Shown here: piece after piece, positions 16,251 through 23,059 of the stretch | How the letters are laid out: every line of letters begins with the position of its first letter | Numbering within the stretch: position 1 is the stretch's first letter | Source: Saccharopolyspora hirsuta | GTDB lineage: Bacteria > Actinomycetota > Actinomycetes > Mycobacteriales > Pseudonocardiaceae | Assembly: GCF_008630535.1 (NCBI RefSeq) | Contig: NZ_VWPH01000008.1 | Location: 310,001 to 374,000 of the forward strand | DNA: 64,000 nt | Direction: 5' to 3' | Notes under the pieces: generated by a model | The model's input: the letters and a program-made list of their open reading frames with translations, nothing else | Databases searched by the model: none | Told to the model about the DNA's origin: nothing | Translations under genes and position numbers: made by a program

Positions 16251-18056
16251 GTGTCCCGGTTCCGCCGACCCGGCGCGCTCGCGCTGGCGGCGGCGGTCGT
16301 GGTGCTCACCGCGCCCGCCGCCGCGGCCGCACCCGCCGCGCCGCCGCCGACCCGCCCGATGCCGGACAAGAGCATCGCCTTCTACGTCGGCAAGAACCGC
16401 ACCGAGAACGGCGCGACGCTGCTCGGCGGGTTCGGGCACGAGCCGTCCAGCCACTGGCTGGAGATCGTGCCGCGCCAGCAGCACGAGCCGGGCTCGACGA
16501 TCACCGTCGGCGCCACCGAGGAGGCCGACCTGCCCGGTCGGCTCACGCAGATCCCGCAGGTGGCGGAGACCGCGAAGTACATCACCTCCAACTACTCGGA
16601 GTTCGCCGGGTTCCCGGCGCCGCTGACCAACGGCGGGCTCAACGAGTTCCAGGTGGCGGCGCGCGACGTGTGGTCGGACTCGCGGCCCGAGCTGGTCGAG
16701 ATGACCCCGCCCGGCCAGACCGGCCCCAACTACAGCGACCTCTCGCGCATCGCGATGGAGCGGGCGCACAGCGCGCGCGAGGCGGTGGAGATCCTCGGCG
16801 AGCTGATCGACGAGCACGGGTACACCACCTACGGCGGCAACTCGCACCTGTTCGCCGACGCCGACGAGGGCTGGGTGTTCATCGAGTTCGCCGGTGGCAA
16901 GGGGCTCTGGGCCGCCGAGCGGCTCGGCCCGGACGACGTGCGGGTGTCCTACCCCGGCTACATCGGAGACTTCCCGCTGGACTACCAGGACAACCCGGAC
17001 TACGCGGGCTCGCCGAACCTGGTGGACTTCGCCGTCGAGCAGGGCTGGTGGGACCCGGCCAGCGGCAAGCCCTTCAACCTCCAGGAGGTCTACGGCACGC
17101 CGTTCCCCGGGCACCCCGGCCGGTCCACCCCGGACGACGAAGCGCCGTGGCGGCACCCGCCGACCCTGGAGGACGAGCTGCGGCAGCTGGGCAAGGTGTC
17201 CCTGGTGGACATGCAGCGCATGGTCCGCGACCCCCGCTGGTCCGACGACCGCTCCGGCTACGGGCAGGTCGCCGAGCTGAAGTCCGACCTGCCGCACCCC
17301 GAGCTGGCCACGCTGTGGGTGGCGAACACCGCTGCGGTCACCGCGCCCTACATCCCGTTCCACATCGGCGCCGAGACCGTCCCGCCGGAGTACAGCCAGC
17401 ACCGCTACCTGACCTCCGGCGCGGCGGCGAACTACCTGAGCCCGGAGTACGCGGCGCAGGAGGCGACGCGCTCGGCGACGTACCTGTCGAAGCGACTGAT
17501 GTACTACACCTGCGACCGGCCCGAGGTGTTCCTCACCGACGTCACCAAGGCGCTGGAGGGCTTCGAGGCCCGCATCATGGCCGAGATCGGTGACACCGAG
17601 AAGCAGGCGGCCGCGGCCTACGCGGCCGGTGACGTCCAGCGGGCGCGAGCGCTGCTGACCGACTGGAGCAACGGCTGGGCGATGGAGGGCGTCGACCTCA
17701 CCGAGTACCTGGTGGAGGACGTCGAAGCGCGCACCAAGGAGCAGTTCGGCATCCGCCGCCCCGCGGTCGAACCGCCGCCCGGTGTGACGGCGAAGGCGGA
17801 GAGCCTGGACATGTCGCTGCCGGAGGGCTCGATCTCGGCCCGCGACCGGGTGAACTGCGACCTCGGCAACGGCTGGGCCGAAGGATCCACAGTGGACCGC
17901 AAGGGGCAGCTGGGAGACCCCGACGCGGTCCCGGACTACCACGCCTCGGCCCGCACCGGCGGGTCCTTCCCGTGGCTGCCGGTCAGCATCGCAGCGCTCG
18001 GTGGCCTGGTGATCGGAGCCGGAGCGGTGCTCCTGGCCCGCCGCCGCGCCAGCTGA
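16251..18056 (+). CDS. Exported, membrane-anchored C69-family peptidase-like protein
   Basis: 601 aa. Signal peptide (RRPGALALAAAVVVLTAPAAAAAP), a long peptidase U34/C69 dipeptidase-type domain (IAFYVGKNRTENGATLLGG; SSHWLEIVP; GGLNEFQVAARDVWSDSRPEL; YGGNSHLFADADEGWVFIEF), and a C-terminal transmembrane helix (SIAALGGLVIGAGAVLLARRRAS). Classical C69 enzymes are Ntn hydrolases with an N-terminal Cys before VGK; here the equivalent position is Ser41 (DKSIAFYVGK), so the chemistry may differ or be lost. No LPXTG sorting motif is seen. GTG 16251 has GGAGG at 16231-16235 and a second SD-like GGAGG at 16238-16242. A 12-base palindrome ACCCAATTGGGT lies at 16198-16209 in its promoter region. Confidence 0.8.
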   Translation: MSRFRRPGALALAAAVVVLTAPAAAAAPAAPPPTRPMPDKSIAFYVGKNRTENGATLLGGFGHEPSSHWLEIVPRQQHEPGSTITVGATEEADLPGRLTQIPQVAETAKYITSNYSEFAGFPAPLTNGGLNEFQVAARDVWSDSRPELVEMTPPGQTGPNYSDLSRIAMERAHSAREAVEILGELIDEHGYTTYGGNSHLFADADEGWVFIEFAGGKGLWAAERLGPDDVRVSYPGYIGDFPLDYQDNPDYAGSPNLVDFAVEQGWWDPASGKPFNLQEVYGTPFPGHPGRSTPDDEAPWRHPPTLEDELRQLGKVSLVDMQRMVRDPRWSDDRSGYGQVAELKSDLPHPELATLWVANTAAVTAPYIPFHIGAETVPPEYSQHRYLTSGAAANYLSPEYAAQEATRSATYLSKRLMYYTCDRPEVFLTDVTKALEGFEARIMAEIGDTEKQAAAAYAAGDVQRARALLTDWSNGWAMEGVDLTEYLVEDVEARTKEQFGIRRPAVEPPPGVTAKAESLDMSLPEGSISARDRVNCDLGNGWAEGSTVDRKGQLGDPDAVPDYHASARTGGSFPWLPVSIAALGGLVIGAGAVLLARRRAS

Positions 18057-18090
18057 TCCGCGAAAGCGGTTGTGCGGGTGTAGTTTCCGA

Positions 18091-18121
18091 AGGGCGCCTT
18101 TCGCCGGTCGAAAGGCGCCCT
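18091..18121. terminator. Bidirectional terminator hairpin
   Basis: Arms AGGGCGCCTTTCG (18091-18103) and its complement (18109-18121) with a 5-base loop, between the convergent C69-like and chitinase genes. Confidence 0.8.
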
Positions 18122-18128
18122 GCGCGCG

Positions 18129-19226
18129 TCACCTGGCCGCGTAGGCGTCGTGGGACTTGGCGAACTCGTTGCCGTGGTAGACGTCCCAGTTGATGGACCA
18201 GGCCATCAGGCCGCGCAGCTTCGGGTAGGTGCCGTGCGGCTGGTAGGGGCCGCAGTTCGTGCCGGAGCGCAGGCAGTCGAGCGCCTTGTGGACCTCCGGG
18301 ACCGGGGTGAACCCGTTGCCCGCCGGGTTGGCCGCGGGCAGGCCGATCGCGACCTGCTCGGGGGCCAGCGGGGCGAAGGTGTTGTTCGGGTTCCCCGCCA
18401 GCGGGAAGCCGGTCAGCAGCATGTCGATCATCGCGACGTGGAAGTCCGCGTTGCCCATCGTGTGGTACTGGTCGTCCAGGCCCATCACCGGACCGGAGTT
18501 GTAGTTCTGCACGTGCAGCAGGTCCAGGTCCGCGCGCAGCGCGTCGATCACCGGCAGGTACGCGCCCGCGCGCGGGTCGGCGCCGGTGCCGCCGCCGTAG
18601 TGCTGGTAGCCGACCTGCACGAAGAACGTCTCCGGCGCCATGGTCAGCACGAAGTCCGCGCCGTAGCGGTCGTTGAGAGCGCGCAGCGCGTCGATCAGGT
18701 TGACCACCACCGGGGTGGTCGGGTTCTTCAGGTCGGTGTCGCCGGGTGCCAGCTCCAGCGAGTGGCCCTCGAAGTCGATGTCGATGCCGTCCAGGCCCCA
18801 GCGGTCGATGATCTCCGAGGCCGACGCCACGAACGCGTCGCGCGCGGCGGCGGTCTCCAGCCGGACCTGACCGTTGGCGCCGCCGACCGACAGCAGCACC
18901 TTCTTGCCCTCGGCCTGCTTGGCGCGGATCCCGGCGAGGAACTCCTCGTCGCTCTCCACGCCCGGGCACTCGGCGGCCTGGCAGCGGGTGAACTCCAGCT
19001 GTCCGGAGGTGGGGGAGGTCGGTTCGGCGAAGGCCAGGTCGATGACGTCCCACTCGGCGGGCACGTCGGCCATCCGCACGTAGCCGGAGCCGTTGGCGAA
19101 GCTGGCGTGCAGGTAGCCGACCAGGGCGTGCTCGGGGACGGCGGCGGGTTCGGGGGCGGCGGAGGCCGGTGCGGCGGCGAGGACGAGCCCGGCCAGCGCG
19201 GCGAGAGCGGTGCGGATCCGTGACAT
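18129..19226 (-). CDS. Secreted GH18 chitinase
   Basis: 365 aa. Signal peptide (RTALAALAGLVLAAAPASAAP) followed by a single GH18 TIM barrel. KKVLLSVGGANG is the conserved beta-3 motif and DGIDIDFE (146-153) is the catalytic DxxDxDxE, with Glu153 as proton donor. The first strand is ALVGYLHASFANG; the end, GLMAWSINWDVYHG, provides the conserved Trp and Asn. It hydrolyses chitin to chito-oligosaccharides outside the cell. No chitin-binding module is visible. A DasR-like site and a chitinase-type 12-base repeat lie just upstream, suggesting control by N-acetylglucosamine status. Start ATG 19226 gives a proper signal peptide. Confidence 0.92.
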   Translation of the reverse strand: MSRIRTALAALAGLVLAAAPASAAPEPAAVPEHALVGYLHASFANGSGYVRMADVPAEWDVIDLAFAEPTSPTSGQLEFTRCQAAECPGVESDEEFLAGIRAKQAEGKKVLLSVGGANGQVRLETAAARDAFVASASEIIDRWGLDGIDIDFEGHSLELAPGDTDLKNPTTPVVVNLIDALRALNDRYGADFVLTMAPETFFVQVGYQHYGGGTGADPRAGAYLPVIDALRADLDLLHVQNYNSGPVMGLDDQYHTMGNADFHVAMIDMLLTGFPLAGNPNNTFAPLAPEQVAIGLPAANPAGNGFTPVPEVHKALDCLRSGTNCGPYQPHGTYPKLRGLMAWSINWDVYHGNEFAKSHDAYAAR

Positions 19227-19265
19227 GGGTGCTCCGATCCGGAGGGAGTGAGCCGGAGCACAAAA

Positions 19266-19281
19266 AATGGACTAGACCACT
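19266..19281. promoter_or_regulatory. DasR-responsive-element-like site at the chitinase promoter
   Basis: AATGGACTAGACCACT matches 14 of 16 bases of the dre consensus ACTGGTCTAGACCACT known from Streptomyces. On the coding strand the region also holds TGGACTGGACCT and TGGTCTAGTCCA (19268-19305), resembling the 12-base direct repeats of Streptomyces chitinase promoters, with TTGACC between them as a possible -35. Confidence 0.6.
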
Positions 19282-19335
19282 GACCGAGGTCAAGGTCCAG
19301 TCCATTTGTCGCCACGCGCGCCCGGGTCCCCGGCC

Positions 19336-19379
19336 GCGATTTCAATGGAAATCAGATGTCCGATTTCCATTGAAATCGC
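19336..19379. repeat. TTTCAATGGAAA inverted repeat, copy 2 (perfect)
   Basis: Arms GCGATTTCAATGGAAATC (19336-19353) and its exact complement (19362-19379) around AGATGTCC. Each arm contains its own near-palindrome, so the unit is a palindrome of palindromes. Same element as 3225-3264. Confidence 0.85.
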
Positions 19380-19428
19380 ACCACTGACCCCGAGCCCGGG
19401 TGCGTCGGCCTGGGGCGCTGCGGGGTTG

Positions 19429-19446
19429 CAGTTTCAATTGAAACTG
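19429..19446. repeat. CAGTTTCAATTGAAACTG perfect palindrome
   Basis: 18-base perfect palindrome, the cleanest example of the TTTCAAYTGAAA family in this window. Confidence 0.85.
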
Positions 19447-19461
19447 TGAACCGGCCCCCAC

Positions 19462-19495
19462 GGTGACCGCAGTTTCAATTGAAACCGCGGTCACC
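19462..19495. repeat. TTTCAATTGAAA palindrome inside a 34-base inverted repeat
   Basis: GTTTCAATTGAAAC core (19472-19485) flanked by GGTGACCGC (19462-19470) and its complement (19487-19495). It lies just after the stop of the PAC2-family gene and could also act as its terminator. Confidence 0.8.
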
Positions 19496-19513
19496 GCCGA
19501 CGGACCGGTGCGG

Positions 19514-20419
19514 TCAGCCCGGGCCGGGGCCCAGCGGGCCCTTGCCGCCCGGGCCGCGGCGGCGCAGGTAGCGCTCGAACTCAGCGGCGATGGCATCGCC
19601 GCTGGTCTCGGTCAGCTTGACCTCGGCGTCCCCGCGCTCCTCCAGCGCTCGGACGTAGTTGCGGACGTCCTCGTCCTCCTCGGCCATCTCGCTGACCGTC
19701 TGCTCCCACTCCTCGGCCTGCTCGGGCAGGTTGCCCAGCGGCACCTCGACGTCGAGGGCGTCCTCCACCCGGTGCAGCAGTGCCAGCGTCGCCTTCGGCG
19801 ACGGCGGCTGCGAGACGTAGTGCGGCACGGCCGCCCAGAACGAGATCGCCGGGATCCCGGCCTGCACGCAGGCGTCCTGGAACACCCCGACGATGCCCGT
19901 CGGCCCCTCGTAGCGGGAGCGCTCCAGGCCGTACCGGGCCGCCGACTCGGCGTCGTAGGCGGCGCCGCTGACCGGGACCGGCCGGGTGTGCGGGGCGTCG
20001 GCGAGCAGCGCGCCCAGCGTCACCACCGTGCGCGCGCCGATCCGCTCGATCTGCTCGACGAGCTCGGTGCAGAACGCCCGCCACCGCATGTTCGGTTCGA
20101 TGCCGTGCACCAGCACCACGTCGTGCGCGCAGCCCGGCGGGCGGCAGACCGACAACCGCGTGGTCGGCCACGAGACCTGGCGGGTGATGCCGTCGACCAG
20201 CTTGACCGTGGGGCGGGTGACCTGGAAGTCGTAGTACGGGTCCGGGTCGAGCTCGCTCAGCGGTTCGGCGTCCCAGATGAGCTGCAGGTGCTCGATCGCG
20301 GAACTGGCTGCGTCCCCGGCGTCGTTCCACCCCTCGAAACCGGCGATGACGATCGGATCGGTCAAATCGGGCAGTTCGGCGCGCGATTGTTGGTTGGTGT
20401 GTGCGTCGCGATCGGTCAC
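19514..20419 (-). CDS. PAC2-family protein
   Basis: 301 aa of the PAC2 (proteasome-assembly-chaperone-like) family: DPIVIAGFEGWNDAGDAASSAIEHL at the start, LVHGIEPNMRWRAFCTELVEQIERIGARTVVTLGALLADAPHTRPVPV in the middle, then a Glu-rich C-terminus. In actinobacteria this family is a conserved neighbour of the proteasome/metH region; its biochemical role is unsettled, though a role in proteasome assembly or ATP-grasp-linked chemistry has been suggested. GTG 20419 follows TAGGCT by 6 bases, so leaderless. Confidence 0.88.
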   Translation of the reverse strand: MTDRDAHTNQQSRAELPDLTDPIVIAGFEGWNDAGDAASSAIEHLQLIWDAEPLSELDPDPYYDFQVTRPTVKLVDGITRQVSWPTTRLSVCRPPGCAHDVVLVHGIEPNMRWRAFCTELVEQIERIGARTVVTLGALLADAPHTRPVPVSGAAYDAESAARYGLERSRYEGPTGIVGVFQDACVQAGIPAISFWAAVPHYVSQPPSPKATLALLHRVEDALDVEVPLGNLPEQAEEWEQTVSEMAEEDEDVRNYVRALEERGDAEVKLTETSGDAIAAEFERYLRRRGPGGKGPLGPGPG

Positions 20420-20425
20420 TGACCC

Positions 20426-20431
20426 AGCCTA
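20426..20431 (-). promoter_or_regulatory. -10 box (TAGGCT) of the PAC2 gene
   Basis: It lies 6 bases upstream of GTG 20419 on the minus strand with no SD sequence. Confidence 0.55.
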
Positions 20432-20648
20432 CGACGCCGCGCCGACGCGAGCGCCGGACGTACCGGGCCCGGCGATCAACGCCCCTGGATCGTGATCAGC
20501 GGTCGGTTTGACGCCCGCAGCACCAGGCCAGACCCTTGACCGCAGAGCCCGCCCGGCGAACCCGACCGCGCGCGGCGGAACCCCAGCCCAGCGGAAGCCG
20601 GGGCGGGGTGAGCGGCGGGCGTTCGATCGCCTGCGGAGCGGATGCCCA

Positions 20649-23003
20649 GTGGACCACACCCGGCCGTCGCCGAACGGGGAGCGGGGGATCTCCCCGCGGT
20701 CCCGGCTGCGGCTGTCCATCGGACGGCGGCCGCGCGACCTCGCCCAGCTCGGCCTGGTCGGCGGCCTGCTGGTGCTCAGCGTGCTGCTCGTGCTGGTGCC
20801 GGTGAACCCGGTGGAGCTGGCGATCTACGACCAGCTCGGCCGGATCCCGGCGGTGTCGGACCCGGTGTGGGTGGTGCTGCGCTGGTGCGGCACGTGGGCG
20901 GGCATCGCCGCGGCGACCGCGGTCGCGGCCTACTCCGGCTGGATCCGGGTGGCGCTGCTGTGCGCGGCGGCGGGGTCGGCGACCTGGGCGCTGGCGCTGG
21001 TCATGCACCAGGTGCTCGGGCTGCGCCAGGTGGCGCCGACCGGCGCGTTCCCCTTCCCGGCCGAGGAAGTGGCCGTCGTGACGGTGCTGGCCGTGATCAT
21101 CGCGCCCTACGTGGGCGGGTACGCCCGCTACGCCGGGTGGGCGCTGGCGGTGCTCGTCGGCGTCGCCGTGGTGCACCTGGGCGGGCACCTGCCGCTGGCG
21201 GCGGTGGGCGGGGCGCTGCTGGGCTGGGGTGTCGGCACGCTGTTCCACGTGGTGTGGGGCGCGCCGGGGCGGCGGGTCTCCGACCTGGTCGTGCGGGACG
21301 AGCTGGAGCAGGCCGGGCTGGCCCCGCGGTCGATCCTCGCGCTGCGGCACCGGTTCATGGAGCCGCGCGAGTTCGCGGTGCGGACGGCGGACGGGGCGAC
21401 GCTGCGGGTCAAGGTGGTGCGGCGGATGAGCCGCCGGGCCGGAGCCTGGTACAAGCTCAAGCGGCTGCTCGCGCTGCTGGACGTCCAGGACGAGCCGCGG
21501 CTGTCGACCCCGCACCACGAGGTCGAGCACGAGGCCTACGTGACGCTGCTGGCCGAGCGCGCGGGGGTGCGCACCCCGCCGGTCGTGCTGGCCTGCGACG
21601 TCGAGCACGCGCCCGCGCTGCTGGTGGTGCGCCAGGTGGCCGGGCGCCGCCTCTCGCAGCTGCGCGCGGTGGAGGTCGACGACGAGCTGCTGGCCGAGAT
21701 CTGGGCGCAGATCGCCGCGCTGGCCCGGGCCCGCATCGCCCACCACGACCTGCGGGCGAAGAACTTCCTGGTCGACGCGCAGAACCGGCCCTGGCTGCTG
21801 AGCTTCACCTTCAGCCACGCCGGGGCCGGTGCGGCGCGCTGCGCGCGGGACCTGGCCGAGGCGCTGGTGTCGATCGCGTCGGTGGTGGGCGCGGAGCGGG
21901 CGGTGAGCTCGGCGATCCGCGCCCTGCCCGCCGAACAGCTGGAAGGGGCGCTGCGCAACCTGCTGCCGATGGCGCTGCCCAGGCGCATCCGCGCGCAGTC
22001 GCCGCACGGGCGCTTCCTGATGGCCGAGGTGCGGGAGGCGCTGGCCGACGGGCTCGGGCAGCCGATCCCGGGGTTCCGGTCGCCGGTCCGCCCGGTCACC
22101 GTGATCGGGCTGCTGCTCATCGGCGCCGCCGTCTACCTGCTGCTGCCGGAGCTGTCCAGCATGGACGAGGTGCTCCTGGCCGCCCGGCACGCAAACTGGG
22201 GCTGGCTGGCGGTGGCGGTGCTGACCGGGTTCCTGGCGATCGTGCTGTCGTCGATCTCGGTGCAGGGCTCCAGCTCCACCCCGCTGCCGTTCTGGCGGAC
22301 CCTGGCGGTGCAGGTGGCCGCCGCGTTCACCGGCCGCACCACGCCCGGCGGGGCGGGGTTCTTCGGGATCAACGTGGTCTACCTGGAGCGGCTGGGCCTG
22401 CGCCGACCGCTCGCGGTCGGGGTGACGCTGCTGAACCAGGCCGGGACCGGGGCGGTGGCCTTCGCGGTGGCCGTGGTCGGGGTGTTCGCGGTCGGCCTGT
22501 CCGGCACGTTCACCCACCTGTCGATCCCGACCGGGTGGCCGGTGCTGGTCGGCGCGGCTGCGGTGCTGGTGCTGGCCGCCGCGGTGCTCGCGTCGCCGTT
22601 CGGGCGGCGGCGGATCGTGGCACCCTCGTTGGAGGTCGGCCGCGAGCTGCTGGACACGCTGCGCCACCCGGTGCGGGCGGTGCAGCTGTTCGGCGGGGCG
22701 CTGGGCTACCTGGTGGTGTCGGGGCTGGGGCTGGCCGCCTCGCTGGCCGCGCTGCACCCGGAGTTCTCCTGGGCGGCGGTGACCGTGGTGTTCATCATCG
22801 GCAACACCCTCGGGCACCTGGTGCCCTCGCCCGGCGGGCTCGGCGCGGTGGAGGCCGTCCTGCTCGCGGGCCTGGGCGCGATGGGGGTCCCGGCGACGGC
22901 GGCGGTGACCGCGGTCCTGCTCTCCCGCCTGCTGACCTACTGGCTCCCGGTCCTGCCCGGCATCGCGATGTTCCGCTACCTCCAGCACAAGGGCGTCATC
23001 TGA
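20649..23003 (+). CDS. Membrane protein with PAP2-like, kinase-like and YbhN (LPG-synthase TM) parts
   Basis: 784 aa with three segments. Residues about 30-205 hold several membrane helices ending VVHLGGHLPLAAVGGALLG, which resembles motif 3 of PAP2 phosphatases but lacks the full acid-phosphatase signature. Residues about 215-460 are soluble and kinase-like: ARIAHHDLRAKNFLVD matches the HxDLxxxN catalytic loop of APH/ABC1 kinases. Residues about 475-784 are the YbhN/UPF0104 helical domain (GGAGFFGINVVYLERLGL; PSPGGLGAVEAVLLAGL). GTG 20649 is chosen for GGAGCGG at 20635-20641; earlier in-frame codons read a low-complexity Arg-rich leader. It probably acts on an isoprenoid or phospholipid at the inner membrane; the substrate is unknown. 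Confidence 0.75.
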   Translation: MDHTRPSPNGERGISPRSRLRLSIGRRPRDLAQLGLVGGLLVLSVLLVLVPVNPVELAIYDQLGRIPAVSDPVWVVLRWCGTWAGIAAATAVAAYSGWIRVALLCAAAGSATWALALVMHQVLGLRQVAPTGAFPFPAEEVAVVTVLAVIIAPYVGGYARYAGWALAVLVGVAVVHLGGHLPLAAVGGALLGWGVGTLFHVVWGAPGRRVSDLVVRDELEQAGLAPRSILALRHRFMEPREFAVRTADGATLRVKVVRRMSRRAGAWYKLKRLLALLDVQDEPRLSTPHHEVEHEAYVTLLAERAGVRTPPVVLACDVEHAPALLVVRQVAGRRLSQLRAVEVDDELLAEIWAQIAALARARIAHHDLRAKNFLVDAQNRPWLLSFTFSHAGAGAARCARDLAEALVSIASVVGAERAVSSAIRALPAEQLEGALRNLLPMALPRRIRAQSPHGRFLMAEVREALADGLGQPIPGFRSPVRPVTVIGLLLIGAAVYLLLPELSSMDEVLLAARHANWGWLAVAVLTGFLAIVLSSISVQGSSSTPLPFWRTLAVQVAAAFTGRTTPGGAGFFGINVVYLERLGLRRPLAVGVTLLNQAGTGAVAFAVAVVGVFAVGLSGTFTHLSIPTGWPVLVGAAAVLVLAAAVLASPFGRRRIVAPSLEVGRELLDTLRHPVRAVQLFGGALGYLVVSGLGLAASLAALHPEFSWAAVTVVFIIGNTLGHLVPSPGGLGAVEAVLLAGLGAMGVPATAAVTAVLLSRLLTYWLPVLPGIAMFRYLQHKGVI

Positions 23004-23047
23004 GACCGCCGGTACCACGATGTGGGAAATGGGCGCGACCTGCTCCG

Positions 23048-23053
23048 TACGCT
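23048..23053 (+). promoter_or_regulatory. -10 box (TACGCT) of metH
   Basis: It lies 6 bases before ATG 23060 with no SD sequence, so a leaderless transcript is likely. The 56 bases between genes leave no room for a cobalamin riboswitch. Confidence 0.5.
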
Positions 23054-23059
23054 GGGTCC

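Noticed and set aside
23004..23059. Cobalamin riboswitch before metH
   Set aside because: The gap is only 56 bases and the gene appears leaderless.
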